Shown one piece after another: positions 8,237-17,094 of a stretch of 54,114 nucleotides of DNA (within the stretch, counting starts at the first letter, position 1; every line of letters starts with the position of its first letter). The notes under the pieces are model-generated. The model had not been told where the DNA came from. It ran no database searches and saw nothing but the letters and a program-made list of their open reading frames with translations. Source of the DNA: Bradyrhizobium sp. (GTDB lineage: Bacteria; Pseudomonadota; Alphaproteobacteria; Rhizobiales; Xanthobacteraceae); contig NZ_SSNA01000084.1 in the NCBI RefSeq assembly GCF_004799445.1, positions 1-54,114 of the forward strand. The letters are read 5' to 3'. Made by a program: the position numbers and the translations under genes.

Positions 8237-9091
8237 CTACCGCGCCAGCCATTCCGCGACGCGCTTTTGCGAATCGGCGCGCGCTTCGGCGTCGGTGCCG
8301 AGGTGGCCCTTTTCGGGGTCGGTCGCTTCAGCGGTTGGGTCAATCGCGTGAAGCGGCAAATTGGCGCGGTCGAAGTCGTGATAGGCGCTGGGATAGACCA
8401 CGATCCGCGCCAGCGCGCTGCGCCCGTGCGCGCCATCGATCATCTGACGACAGGCGGGCGGCGAACTGACGTCGTCCTTGGCGCCGATCAGCACCAGGGT
8501 CGGAACGCGCGCGCTCCATCCAAGCCCGGACGAAAGGCGGCAATCCGGATAGAACGCGATCGCCGAGCGGAAATCCGGCTCGACATTGCGCGACGCCAAT
8601 TGCGGACGCACCGCCCACAACAGCGCGCTCGCGCCGTTGGCCCAGCCCAACAGGCTGATGCGATCATGCGCGGCCCAGGGCTGTTGCAGCAGCCATTGCC
8701 GCGCCGCCAGGATGTCGGTCACCCGCTCGCGCCGGGCCAGCACGCGGCGTTCCTTGACGTGGCATTGCGGGCCGAGTTCGCGCGACCCGTAGCTGTCCGG
8801 AAACAAAACGGCTTTGCCGTCTTTGAAGAGTTGCTCCGCCCAATCGCGATAGCGCGGCTGGACCGGCTCGGAATGGCCGCCCAATCCGCCGCATCCGTGC
8901 AGCGCGATCACGACCGGAAACGGACCATCCCCGTCGGGCTTGTAAAGCTGCGCGCGCAATACCGCGCTGCCCGAGGGAATCTCGACCGGGTGCGGAACGG
9001 GCAACGGCGCCGCATCCGCCGCAAATGCCACGGCAAATAGTGCCAGGAAGATAATGGCCGCCAGAGAGCGCATCGCGTTTTGCCGGGTCAT
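8237..9091 (-). CDS. secreted dienelactone-hydrolase-like protein lacking the nucleophile serine
   Basis: About 284 residues with a signal peptide (MRSLAAIIFLALFAVAFAADA). The start is uncertain: ATGs at 9160, 9091 and 9073 all lack a strong ribosome-binding site, and 9091 is chosen. The fold markers are present: oxyanion region IALHGCGGLGG (62-72), acid in GAKDD (203-207) and histidine in SAYHDFD (H238). The nucleophile elbow, however, reads GWANGA, so the usual Ser/Cys is Ala151 (codon GCC, plus-strand bases 8639-8641). Relatives normally carry GWSNG here (family knowledge). The protein is therefore probably not a normal serine hydrolase. Confidence 0.85.
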   Translation of the reverse strand: MTRQNAMRSLAAIIFLALFAVAFAADAAPLPVPHPVEIPSGSAVLRAQLYKPDGDGPFPVVIALHGCGGLGGHSEPVQPRYRDWAEQLFKDGKAVLFPDSYGSRELGPQCHVKERRVLARRERVTDILAARQWLLQQPWAAHDRISLLGWANGASALLWAVRPQLASRNVEPDFRSAIAFYPDCRLSSGLGWSARVPTLVLIGAKDDVSSPPACRQMIDGAHGRSALARIVVYPSAYHDFDRANLPLHAIDPTAEATDPEKGHLGTDAEARADSQKRVAEWLAR

Positions 9092-9265
9092 GGTGGCGCT
9101 GGGACAACAGCGATCCATTCTCGGCAAGGCTAGCATGCGGCAAAGACCGCAATTCATCACAAATCGGTGGGTTTGACTGGCGGACAGCCCGGCCTATTTA
9201 TGCTAGGTTGCATATGGAAACATCTGGCCCGGCCCAACCGCCGGGAACGATCGGAGAACCTAACC

Positions 9266-9484
9266 GTGCTGAACAAATTCGGCCCCTCGGGCGGCGAAGC
9301 ACAACTGCAATATCTGGATGGCGATTTCCGCGTGATCTCGCCGGGAACCTATGTGCGCTGCGCGGTGACCGAGGCGCGGATACCGCTCGACGAGCTGAAA
9401 TACTGGAGCGTCGATCTGCAGGAGGCCTATGCGCTGCCGAGCGCGGTGCTGCAGCGGCATTTTCCCGCCGCGCTGAAGACCTGA
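9266..9484 (+). CDS. DUF2093 family protein
   Basis: 72 residues from the GTG at 9266, preceded by GGAG. The sequence MLNKFGPSGGEAQLQYLDGDFRV followed by GTYVRCAVT and IPLDELKYWSVDLQEAY is the conserved core of DUF2093, a short family typical of alphaproteobacteria. No function is known to me. A longer frame from 9167 adds non-conserved residues and was not used. It converges on lpxK, with a strong hairpin between them. Confidence 0.9.
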   Translation: MLNKFGPSGGEAQLQYLDGDFRVISPGTYVRCAVTEARIPLDELKYWSVDLQEAYALPSAVLQRHFPAALKT

Positions 9485-9538
9485 GCAGGGTGGACAAAGG
9501 CGCGCCTGCGCTGTGGCCACCAACTTCGGCACGTCATG

Positions 9539-9593
9539 GGGTGGGCAAAGCCAACGGGCGCGCATTCGCGCGACCCGTTGGCTTTGCCCACCC
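9539..9593. repeat. palindromic repeat, family C copy 1, convergent-gene hairpin
   Basis: The 20-bp arm at 9539-9558 (GGGTGGGCAAAGCCAACGGG) pairs perfectly with 9574-9593 across a 15-base loop. It lies between convergent DUF2093 and lpxK genes and touches the lpxK stop codon, whose TAG begins the minus-strand TAGGGTGGGCAAAGCC. A related half-element is at 15971-16022. Confidence 0.85.
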
Positions 9594-10615
9594 TACTTCT
9601 GAAATTTCTTCTCGCGCGCCCTGAATAGCCGCTCCGATACCAGCTTCCTCACGTCTGCGGCGTTCTCGAATTGAAGTGTTACCGCGAACGGCACGATTTC
9701 CTGCGCCCAACCTGGAAGCCCCTTGAGGCTACGCAGCCGCGCCATGTCCTTTTCCGTCGTCACCAGTGTCAGTGCGTCGCGTCTGGCTTGCATGATCAGG
9801 GTTTCGATCTCGCCTTGCGAAAATTGGTGATGATCGGCGAAGGCCCGCTCCAGGACAACCTCGACGCCGCTGGCGCGCAGCGTCCTGAAAAACCTGGCGG
9901 GATCGCCGATCCCGGCAAAGGCCAGCACGCGCTTGCCGCGAAGCGATGCTACCGATGCGTCGTCGGCCTTCAGATGCGCCGGCATGACCTGCTTGCCCCG
10001 CCCCGCGACTGCGGCAGCAACCTTCGCGGCCGCGGCGCCGTCGCCGATCACGATCAGTGCATCGGTACGGTCGATCTGCGGCGGCAGCGGCGCGCGCAAG
10101 GGGCCGGCGGGAAACACGCAGGCATTGCCGAGGCCGCGGCGAGCGTCGATCACGATCAGCGAAGCATCCTTGGCGATCGCCGGATTCTGAAAGCCATCGT
10201 CCATCACGATCACGGTGGCGCCCTGCGAGCGCGCCAATGCGACGCCATCGACACGATCGCGCGCGACTGCGACCGGAACCGTCCGCGCCAGCATCAGCGG
10301 CTCGTCGCCGACGTCCGCCGCCGCGTGGCGATCCCGATCGACCATCACCGGCCCGCGCAATCGTCCGCCATAGCCGCGGCTGAGCACGACCGGGGTCTCG
10401 CCGAGTTCGCGCAGCAGCCTGGCCAGTGCCAGCACCGTCGGGGTCTTGCCGGCGCCGCCGACATGATAGTTGCCGACACAAAATACGGGAATGCCGGCGT
10501 CAAACCCGTTACGCTGCAATCGATGGCCTGCGATCACGCCATAGACGGCAGCGAGCGGCATCAGCAATCGCGACATCCATGATGATGGCCGGTACCAGAA
10601 CGCCGGCTCATGCAT
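9593..10615 (-). CDS. lpxK: tetraacyldisaccharide 4'-kinase
   Basis: Inner-membrane-associated kinase that phosphorylates the 4' position of the lipid A disaccharide. 340 residues from the ATG at 10615 (MHEPAFWYRPSSWMSRLL), which overlaps the waaA stop by eight bases. Features are an N-terminal amphipathic/hydrophobic segment, the P-loop VGNYHVGGAGKTPTVLALA (around 48-66), the LSRGYGG segment, and MDDGFQNP, which carries the catalytic acid region. Length and motifs fit the family. It is the last gene of the lipid A block and probably ends at the palindromic hairpin that overlaps its stop codon. Confidence 0.96.
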   Translation of the reverse strand: MHEPAFWYRPSSWMSRLLMPLAAVYGVIAGHRLQRNGFDAGIPVFCVGNYHVGGAGKTPTVLALARLLRELGETPVVLSRGYGGRLRGPVMVDRDRHAAADVGDEPLMLARTVPVAVARDRVDGVALARSQGATVIVMDDGFQNPAIAKDASLIVIDARRGLGNACVFPAGPLRAPLPPQIDRTDALIVIGDGAAAAKVAAAVAGRGKQVMPAHLKADDASVASLRGKRVLAFAGIGDPARFFRTLRASGVEVVLERAFADHHQFSQGEIETLIMQARRDALTLVTTEKDMARLRSLKGLPGWAQEIVPFAVTLQFENAADVRKLVSERLFRAREKKFQK

Positions 10616-11912
10616 CCGACGCCCCCATTTCGATGCGCAACTGCAACAGATAGGGCTCAAGCGCAGCCAGCGTGCGATCGAGCGCGCCGCCGAGTTGCGA
10701 GACCACCCGCTCGGCGGCCGCGACCGACAGATTGCGCGCCGCGGGATCGGCCAGCAACTTGCCCAGCTGCTTTACCAGCGCTTCCTGGGTGTCGGCCCGC
10801 TTGGCGCCGCCGGCATTGTCGAGCGCCTCGTAGACGTCGGCAAAATTGAAAACATGAGGTCCGTGAACAATCGACGCGCCCAGCTTGACCGCCTCGATCG
10901 GATTCTGCCCGCCATGTTCGACCAGCGATCCTCCCATGAACACGATCGGCGACAGCCGATAGAACAGCCCCAGCTCGCCCATGGTGTCCGCGACATAGAT
11001 GTCGGTGGCCGCGGTCGGCAGTTCCTCGCGCGAACGCAGGCCGACATGCAGACCGGCGGCGGCAATCGTGCGGGCGATCGCTTCGCCGCGACCGGGATGG
11101 CGCGGCACGATCACGGTCAGCAGCGTTGGAAAAAATCCAGCAAGGGTGCGGTGGACCTCAAGCAATATCTCTTCTTCGCCGGGATGCGTCGACGCCGCCA
11201 CGATCACCGGGCGACCGCGCGTCACCGACATCAACCGTTCCAGTTTGGCGAAATCGGCAGGCGGTGCCGGAACATCCAGTTTCAGATTGCCCGTGGTGAC
11301 GACGTTGCGGCTGCCCAGCGCGGTAAAGCGCTCCGCATCGATCCGCGATTGCGCCAGGCAGACGTCGAACCGGCCAAGCAGCGCCGAGATCGTGCCGCTC
11401 ACCCGGCGCCAGCGCGGAAACGAGCGATGCGACATCCGGCCGTTGATCAGCACCATCGGCAGGCGCCGCGCCGCGCTCGACAGGATCAGATTCGGCCACA
11501 GATCGGACTCGATGAACAGCGCAAGGCTTGGCCGCCAGTGATCGAGAAAACGCTCGACGTAGCGCGGCGAATCGTAAGGCACATATTGATGGATGATGTC
11601 GGCGGGAAACCGCTTGGCGACGATCGCCGCCGAGGTCACCGTGCCCGAGGTCACGAGGATGCGAATATTCAGCGCGCGCAATTTCTCGATCAGGGCCGCG
11701 GCGGCCAGCACTTCGCCGACGCTCGCACCGTGAATCCACACCAGCGGGCCATGCGGCCGGATATCCCGGCTCATGCCGCGGCGCTCGCCGACGCGCGCGG
11801 GATCCTCCTTGCCCTGTTTCAGCCGCCGCTTGATCAGCGCCGGCGCCAGCGGCGCGGCCGCGGCGGACAGCCGCTGATAGACGCGGAGCGTCATCGGCAA
11901 GGGGTTAGCCAT
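10608..11912 (-). CDS. waaA: 3-deoxy-D-manno-octulosonic acid (Kdo) transferase
   Basis: 434 residues from the ATG at 11912 (MANPLPMTLRVYQRL), overlapping the previous stop by eight bases. WaaA/KdtA adds Kdo from CMP-Kdo to lipid IVA at the inner membrane. Signatures are WIHGASVGEVLAAAALIEKL with the catalytic-acid region, FIESDLWPN, LINGRMSHRSFPRW, ASTHPGEEEI and PRHPGRG, and the C-terminal HGGQNPIEA of GT-B Kdo transferases. It lies between a DUF374 acyltransferase and lpxK, the usual alphaproteobacterial arrangement. A longer start at 11945 lacks support. Confidence 0.96.
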   Translation of the reverse strand: MANPLPMTLRVYQRLSAAAAPLAPALIKRRLKQGKEDPARVGERRGMSRDIRPHGPLVWIHGASVGEVLAAAALIEKLRALNIRILVTSGTVTSAAIVAKRFPADIIHQYVPYDSPRYVERFLDHWRPSLALFIESDLWPNLILSSAARRLPMVLINGRMSHRSFPRWRRVSGTISALLGRFDVCLAQSRIDAERFTALGSRNVVTTGNLKLDVPAPPADFAKLERLMSVTRGRPVIVAASTHPGEEEILLEVHRTLAGFFPTLLTVIVPRHPGRGEAIARTIAAAGLHVGLRSREELPTAATDIYVADTMGELGLFYRLSPIVFMGGSLVEHGGQNPIEAVKLGASIVHGPHVFNFADVYEALDNAGGAKRADTQEALVKQLGKLLADPAARNLSVAAAERVVSQLGGALDRTLAALEPYLLQLRIEMGASDA

Positions 11913-12621
11913 GCCCCGCCTCTTCCGGACGGCCGACTTGCGCATAAGCGCGCGCTGTCACGTCGTTCAGTGTCGCTTCCAGCCGCACGCGCAGTTCTTC
12001 CATCGTCTCGGCACTGGCGTCGGGTGGAACCATGATGATTTCGCCTCCCACCAGCGCCCCTCGCCCGAATGGCAGATTGATCGTGGTGCGATCCCAGTTT
12101 TTCAGGCGCAGAAAGCGGCTGGTCGCCATCGCGAACGGCATGATCGGCCGCCCCGATTCGCGCGCCAGCATCATGATGCCGAGTCCGGCTACTCGCGAAC
12201 GCTTCGGCACGTCGGCGGTCAGCGCGACGTTATAACCCTGTTCAAGCGCCCGCACCATCTCCTTGAAGGCGCCGACGCCGCCCTTGCGGTGAAACGCCGA
12301 GCCATGATCCCCGGAGCCGCGGATGGTGCCGATGCCAAGCCGCTCGGCGGCGATCGCGTTGAATTCGCCGTCGCGATGCCGCGAGATCAGCACCTTGCCG
12401 CGATGGCTTTCCTTGGTCTTGATAAACGGGGTCATGAAATGCTGGCCATGCCAGAACGCCAAAATCGCCGGCATCTGCGGCTCGACGATGTCATAGACCT
12501 CGGGCGGATCGAAACTGAACCTGTTGGTCAGCCAGACCAGCCGCAAGAACTCGGCCGCGAGAATACCCACAGCGCGCTGGAGCCAGCTGCTGCGCAGCAC
12601 ATCGCGAATCAATTTCTTCAA
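11905..12621 (-). CDS. DUF374 lysophospholipid acyltransferase-like protein
   Basis: 238 residues. Translation begins at a TTG (12621) that overlaps the DUF4170 stop in a TTGA arrangement, indicating coupled translation. An N-terminal hydrophobic segment precedes the acyltransferase-like core: ILAFWHGQHFMTPF, LISRHRDGEFNAIAAERLGI, RGSGDHGSAFHRKGG, ALTADVPKRSR and GRPIMPFAMATSR. DUF374 proteins in this position are thought to act in lipid A/LPS assembly at the inner membrane; the exact acyl acceptor is not established by the sequence. Confidence 0.9.
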   Translation of the reverse strand: MKKLIRDVLRSSWLQRAVGILAAEFLRLVWLTNRFSFDPPEVYDIVEPQMPAILAFWHGQHFMTPFIKTKESHRGKVLISRHRDGEFNAIAAERLGIGTIRGSGDHGSAFHRKGGVGAFKEMVRALEQGYNVALTADVPKRSRVAGLGIMMLARESGRPIMPFAMATSRFLRLKNWDRTTINLPFGRGALVGGEIIMVPPDASAETMEELRVRLEATLNDVTARAYAQVGRPEEAGHG

Positions 12622-12866
12622 CGGGCAGGCTTCGCGTCGTGACTAGGATCGAGCAGCCGGTGGAGATGGACGATGAAATAACGCATGTGGGCGTTGTCCA
12701 CGGTCTGCTGCGCCTTCGCCTTCCAGGCCGTGTACGCGGCCGCATAGTTGGGGAAGACGCCGACGAATTCCACCTGGGCGAGATCCTTGAACGTCGTCTG
12801 TTCAAGGTTGGTCAGTTCACCTCCGATGACGAGATGGAGCAACTGCAGCGGGGCACTATCTGGCAT
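12618..12866 (-). CDS. DUF4170 family protein
   Basis: 82 residues beginning at the ATG at 12866 with AGGAAAAGAG upstream. Conserved elements are LLHLVIGGEL, FVGVFPNYAAAYTAWKAKAQQTVDNA and MRYFIVHLHRLLDP, the pattern of DUF4170, a short cytoplasmic family found beside cysQ and DUF374 genes in alphaproteobacteria. Function unknown. It is probably co-transcribed with cysQ (60 bases upstream) and the acyltransferase. Confidence 0.9.
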   Translation of the reverse strand: MPDSAPLQLLHLVIGGELTNLEQTTFKDLAQVEFVGVFPNYAAAYTAWKAKAQQTVDNAHMRYFIVHLHRLLDPSHDAKPAR

Positions 12867-12926
12867 GATCTCTTTTCCTAATGCGGTGCCGGTCGAACAA
12901 AGTTTCCGGCACTCACCGGGGAGCGC

Positions 12927-13736
12927 TCATGGCAAGGGGCGAGCCCGAAAATGCTCGACAATGCTTGCATGACGATCGCGTCCCGCTGCCACCAGCACCC
13001 CGTGCGTCACCTCCCTGCAATTATACAGGATGGTGTCCCCCGAAAGCGCGGTCATGTTACCATTCGCTTCCTGCACGATCAAATCGGCCGCGGCAAGGTC
13101 CCAGTCGCGGCTTTGACCGCCGGCAAAGGCCGCATCGAGCCTTCCCTGGGCAACCCGGCACAGCCGAAGCGCCAATGATCCGATTCGGGGATGGAGGATA
13201 ATCTCACCGGTTGAGCGGTTGAGCCGCTCGACCAGCGGCTTCGGGCCGGCAACGCGAGAAAAGTCGAGCTCCGCACCGGACGCCGCATGAACCGGCAGGC
13301 CATTGAGCAATGAGCCCTGGCCACGCTCGGCGAAGAAAAATTCCTCGCTGGCCGGCGCGAACACCGCCGCCAACAACGGCCGTGTGCCCTCGACCAGCGC
13401 CACGCTAACGCACCAATCTTCGCGGCCGGCGAGATAACCGCGGGTGCCGTCGATCGGATCGACAATCCAGACCAGCGGTTTGCCGAGACGTATCTCGTCG
13501 TCGGCGCTCTCCTCCGACAGCCAGCCATAGCCCGGCGTCGCCGATCGCAGCCTGTCCGCGATCAGGTCATTGACCGCGATGTCGGCCTCCGACACCGGTG
13601 ACGAGGCGCCCTTGGTCCAGTTTTTCAGTTCGGTGCGAAACAACGACAGCGCCAGCGCGCCGGCCTCCCGCACCGTCTCCTTCAGCAAAACGGCATCGCG
13701 CGCCAATATCCCGTCATGCACGCTAGCGTCCGCCAA
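12927..13736 (-). CDS. cysQ: 3'(2'),5'-bisphosphate nucleotidase / inositol monophosphatase family
   Basis: 269 residues of the Mg-dependent, Li-sensitive phosphatase superfamily. The metal-binding motifs are WLSEESADD, WIVDPIDGTRGYLAG and the C-terminal SRDWDLAAADLIVQEANG. CysQ hydrolyses PAP and related bisphosphates made in sulfate assimilation; assignment to CysQ rather than another IMPase is by motif pattern and neighbourhood. The chosen TTG start (13736) has GAGGGA at good spacing and overlaps the pmbA stop by 14 bases; a GTG at 13721 is an alternative. Confidence 0.88.
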   Translation of the reverse strand: MADASVHDGILARDAVLLKETVREAGALALSLFRTELKNWTKGASSPVSEADIAVNDLIADRLRSATPGYGWLSEESADDEIRLGKPLVWIVDPIDGTRGYLAGREDWCVSVALVEGTRPLLAAVFAPASEEFFFAERGQGSLLNGLPVHAASGAELDFSRVAGPKPLVERLNRSTGEIILHPRIGSLALRLCRVAQGRLDAAFAGGQSRDWDLAAADLIVQEANGNMTALSGDTILYNCREVTHGVLVAAGRDRHASIVEHFRARPLP

Positions 13737-15123
13737 GCGTCAATCCCTCGATCCGCAGCGTCGGCGCATTGACGCCGTAACGAAATGTCAGGTCGTTGGC
13801 CGGCACCAGCGATTTGAATATTTCGAGAAGATGACCCGCGATCGTCACCTCGCTCACGGCATAGGTAATCTCGCCGTTCTCAATCCAGAAGCCCGACGCC
13901 CCGCGGCTGTAGTCGCCGGTCACGCCATTGACGCCGGAGCCGATCAGGTCGGTGACGTAGAATCCCTGGCGAATATCGGAGATCAGCTCGGCCGGGGTCG
14001 GCTCGCCGGCCTCGAGATGAAGGTTATACGATCCCGGCGAGGGCGACGACGATACGCCGCGGTGGGCGTGACCGGTCGTGACCAGCCCGAGTTCGCGCGC
14101 GGTCGCGCAATCCAGCAGCCATGAGGTCAGAACGCCCTGATCGACGATCGCGAGCTTTTTGACCTTGACGCCCTCGGCGTCGAACGTCTGCGACCGCAGC
14201 CCCCGCACCCGCAACGGATCATCGATGATGCGGATATTCTTTGCGAACAGCTGCTCGCCGAGACGGTCCTTCAGGAAAGAGGTCTTGCGCGCGATCGAGG
14301 CGCCATTGATCGCGCCGACGAGGTGGCCGACCAGCGAGCCGGACACGCGGGGATCGAACACGACAGGCACCTTGCAGGTCTCGACCTTGCGCGGATTGGC
14401 ACGCGCAACCGTGCGCTCGCCGGCGGTGCGGCCGACGCTTTCGGGTGAGGCGAGATCGGAGGCATGCGGCGCGGTGGTGTAGTCATAATCGCGTTCCATC
14501 GCGGTGCCGTCGCCCGATATCGCGGTCATCGAGATGCCCTGGCTCGAACGCAAATAGGAGCCATGAAAGCCGGTGCTGGTCACCAGCACCATGCCGCCGA
14601 TGCCGGTCGAGGCCGAGGCGCCGCCGGACTTGGTCACGCCCTTGACCGCGAGCGCGGCCGCTTCGGCCTCGCAGGCGCGGCGTTCGAGTTCAGCCGTTGT
14701 TGGAATATGGGGGTCGAGCAGATCGAGATTGGGGAAATCGCGCGCCAGAAGTGCCGGGTCGGCGAGACCGACATATTTGTCGTCGGGCGCGACCCGCGCC
14801 ATCGCGACCGCGCGCTCCGCGAGCCTTGCGACGCCATCGCCGCTGATATCGTTGGTCGAGACCACCGCCTGGCGCTGTCCGACCAGCACGCGCAGTCCGA
14901 CATCATCGCCTTCGGAGCGCTCGGATTCCTCGACGCGCCCGTCGCGCACCTCCACGCCCTGCGACACACCGCGCACCGCCACCGCGTCAGCGGCGTCAGC
15001 GCCGGCGCGCCTGGCGGCCTCGACGAGGCGTTGCGCCAGCGTGGTCAGGGCGGATTGATCGAACAGGTTGGAGGCAGCCGCGTCAGGCGAAAGCGGCGAT
15101 GTGGTCGATGGTGAAGATATCAC
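13723..15123 (-). CDS. pmbA: TldE/PmbA-type metalloprotease subunit
   Basis: 466 residues from the GTG at 15123. TldD/PmbA proteins form a heterodimeric protease that trims short peptides such as microcin precursors; the PmbA subunit itself lacks the HExxxH zinc site. Seen here: GVEVRDGRVEESERSEGDDVGLRV and GQRQAVVSTNDIS in the N-terminal domain, then VVFDPRVSGSLVGHLVGAINGASIARKTSFL, HRGVSSSPSPGSYNL and GFYVTDLIGSGVNGVTGDYSRGASGFWIENG. No HExxxH was seen, as expected. It is the first gene of the pmbA-cysQ stretch. Confidence 0.94.
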   Translation of the reverse strand: MISSPSTTSPLSPDAAASNLFDQSALTTLAQRLVEAARRAGADAADAVAVRGVSQGVEVRDGRVEESERSEGDDVGLRVLVGQRQAVVSTNDISGDGVARLAERAVAMARVAPDDKYVGLADPALLARDFPNLDLLDPHIPTTAELERRACEAEAAALAVKGVTKSGGASASTGIGGMVLVTSTGFHGSYLRSSQGISMTAISGDGTAMERDYDYTTAPHASDLASPESVGRTAGERTVARANPRKVETCKVPVVFDPRVSGSLVGHLVGAINGASIARKTSFLKDRLGEQLFAKNIRIIDDPLRVRGLRSQTFDAEGVKVKKLAIVDQGVLTSWLLDCATARELGLVTTGHAHRGVSSSPSPGSYNLHLEAGEPTPAELISDIRQGFYVTDLIGSGVNGVTGDYSRGASGFWIENGEITYAVSEVTIAGHLLEIFKSLVPANDLTFRYGVNAPTLRIEGLTLGGR

Positions 15124-15418
15124 GAATAAAATCCCGAGGATTCAAGAGGGATTGGAGAGGTTGCGAATGCACCTCTGCTCTTACATCAGATGTGCCTGAT
15201 TCACAGGGATTTCAAGCAATTTCACCGGGCAAGAACCAAAGATTTTCGCGTTCGCCGCAACCTCCCGTCAATCATGTGAGCCAAGCTCTTGTCAATCATG
15301 CGCAGCGATGCAGGGCGAGTGACGCCTGATTAACCAGCCTTTTTAAGCCAATTCGCAACGCGCTCTGGCATCGTCTCGCTATCGACCGGGAACATAATCC
15401 CGGCGGGGAGACAAAGCC
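15124..15418. other. divergent promoter region, pmbA / DUF6101
   Basis: 295 bp between divergent genes with no ORF worth reporting. GTCAATCATG occurs twice in direct orientation (15268-15277 and 15291-15300). The region presumably holds promoters for both genes, but no confident -35/-10 pair was identified. Confidence 0.35.
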
Positions 15419-15943
15419 GTGAGGCGTCAAACAGCAACAGGCGGGATCAATCCCGCCGGGTCGAGCCGCGCCTTGCGGCTCGACCCTCTCTCTCTGCCCG
15501 TCAGCTTCGATGCGCAGGACGTCCGCGCAGATGGCGGCGTGCGCAGGATAGAACTTCACCGCGAACGCGTCGTGCTGCGCCGTGCCGTCCACGGCATGCG
15601 GATGGCGATCAACGTTCGCGTCAGCGATTTCCTCGGCATCGCGCTGCGCGGCATCGACGATGCCCAGATGCTGGTACTGGTTCACCGCGATCCGTCGCTG
15701 ACGATCCCGCTCGGCGCAAGTTCCGACCGCGACGAGATTTCGGCGGCCTGGCAATTGTGGAGCGATATTTTTGCGCTTCCGCAATTGACCGAAGACAAGG
15801 CGTGCGAACCGGCGCCGCGGCGGCGGCGGCGCAACGCGATCAGGGCACGGCGTCCGAAATTCCTGGTGCGGCGGCGCGGCGGCGGCGCGCTCGATCCCGC
15901 CAATGTGCATCGCGACGAGCGCGAGATCATCGCGCGGAACTAA
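15419..15943 (+). CDS. DUF6101 family protein
   Basis: 174 residues from a GTG start preceded by GGCGGGGAG. Conserved-looking parts are RALRLDPLSLPVSFDAQDVRADG, VRRIELHRERVVLRRAVHGMRM, VRVSDFLGIALRG and MLVLVHRDPSLTIPL. The C-terminus is strongly basic (PRRRRRNAIRARRPKFLVRRRGGG). I recognise this as the DUF6101 family of Bradyrhizobiaceae, function unknown. It has no signal peptide or membrane span and is probably a monocistronic unit. Confidence 0.8.
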   Translation: MRRQTATGGINPAGSSRALRLDPLSLPVSFDAQDVRADGGVRRIELHRERVVLRRAVHGMRMAINVRVSDFLGIALRGIDDAQMLVLVHRDPSLTIPLGASSDRDEISAAWQLWSDIFALPQLTEDKACEPAPRRRRRNAIRARRPKFLVRRRGGGALDPANVHRDEREIIARN

Positions 15944-15970
15944 CCGCCTATTCTCGAAACGGTCGTCATG

Positions 15971-16022
15971 TAGGGTGGGCAAAGCCAACGGGTCGCGCGA
16001 ATGCGCGCCCGATGACAGGCTC
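15971..16022. repeat. palindromic repeat, family C copy 2 (shares a module with family B)
   Basis: Starts TAGGGTGGGCAAAGCC as in the lpxK 3' element, then continues with a module GGTCGCGCGAATGCGCGCCCG...GACAGGCTC that also lies inside the family B repeat at 26121-26161. This suggests modular composition of these intergenic elements. Confidence 0.7.
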
Positions 16023-16106
16023 AGCGTGCCTACCGATTCAATCCATCGAGATAAACTTGCCTCGACGAATAGGCCATGGACAGGCGTAAAAACGCCTTTG
16101 CCGACC

Positions 16107-17045
16107 CTACCCGCTGCTCGCCCGCATCACCGCATCCGCGAGCAGCCCCACAAACAGCAGCAGCCCGGCGTCGCGGTTGGACCTGAAGATGCGCAGGCAC
16201 AGCGCGGGATCGCCGATCTTCAGGCGTCGAATTTGCCAGGCGAGATGCGCGGCGAACGCGGCAAGTCCGAGCCACGCCGGCAAACCGGCGCCGGCGAGCC
16301 ACATCGCCAGGCCGATCAAGACCACCGCCAGCGCGTAGAAAACGATCAGCGCCTGATGGGTGTGCGCGCCGAACAGCCGCGCGGTCGATTTGACCCCGAT
16401 CAGCGCGTCGTCGTCGGCGTCCTGATGCGCATAGATGGTATCGTAGCCGATCACCCAGGCGATCGAACCGGCATAGAGCAAAAGCGCCGCCGCCTCGATC
16501 CGCCCGAGGATGACGGCAAATCCCATCAGCGCGCCCCAGGAGAAGGCAAGGCCAAGCACGACCTGCGGCCACCAGGTGATGCGCTTCATGAACGGGTAGA
16601 CCGCAACGATGACGAGCGAGGCGATGCCGGTCGCCACCGCGAAGCGGTTGAATTGCAGCAGCACCAGGAGCCCGATCAACGCCTGCGCGGCCAGGAAGAC
16701 AAGCGCTTGCCGCACGCTGACCTGTCCGGCCGGTATCGGCCGCGACCGCGTGCGTTCCACCTTGGCGTCGAGATCACGATCGGTGATGTCGTTCCAGGTG
16801 CAACCGGCGCCGCGCATGGCAAAGGCGCCCACCAGGAACAGCGCAACGACGAGGGGCAATCGGCTGACGTCGCAGGTGACGCCGGCCGCGAGCGCCGCCG
16901 ACCACCAGCACGGCATCAGCAACAGCCAGGATCCAATCGGCCGGTCGAGGCGGGCGAGCCGCAGGTAAGGCCGCGACCATGGCGGCGCCAGCGTATCGAC
17001 CCAGTTGCCGGTCGCGTCCGCAACGCGCGCCGCAGTGCCGCTCAT
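16107..17045 (-). CDS. ubiA: 4-hydroxybenzoate polyprenyltransferase
   Basis: 312-residue polytopic membrane prenyltransferase of ubiquinone biosynthesis. The first Asp-rich motif is NDITDRDLDAKVERTRSRP (85-103) and the second is YDTIYAHQDADDD (201-213); both bind Mg-diphosphate. About eight hydrophobic spans are visible. Length and the RLDRPIGSWLLLMPCWW start region fit UbiA. The minus-strand gene is followed by palindromic repeat material, with the secreted-protein gene 49 bases upstream on the same strand. Confidence 0.96.
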   Translation of the reverse strand: MSGTAARVADATGNWVDTLAPPWSRPYLRLARLDRPIGSWLLLMPCWWSAALAAGVTCDVSRLPLVVALFLVGAFAMRGAGCTWNDITDRDLDAKVERTRSRPIPAGQVSVRQALVFLAAQALIGLLVLLQFNRFAVATGIASLVIVAVYPFMKRITWWPQVVLGLAFSWGALMGFAVILGRIEAAALLLYAGSIAWVIGYDTIYAHQDADDDALIGVKSTARLFGAHTHQALIVFYALAVVLIGLAMWLAGAGLPAWLGLAAFAAHLAWQIRRLKIGDPALCLRIFRSNRDAGLLLFVGLLADAVMRASSG

Positions 17046-17094
17046 CCGAGGACGGTGTCCTGTTTCCGAAGTTCGTTCAGATCGGTGGCACCGA

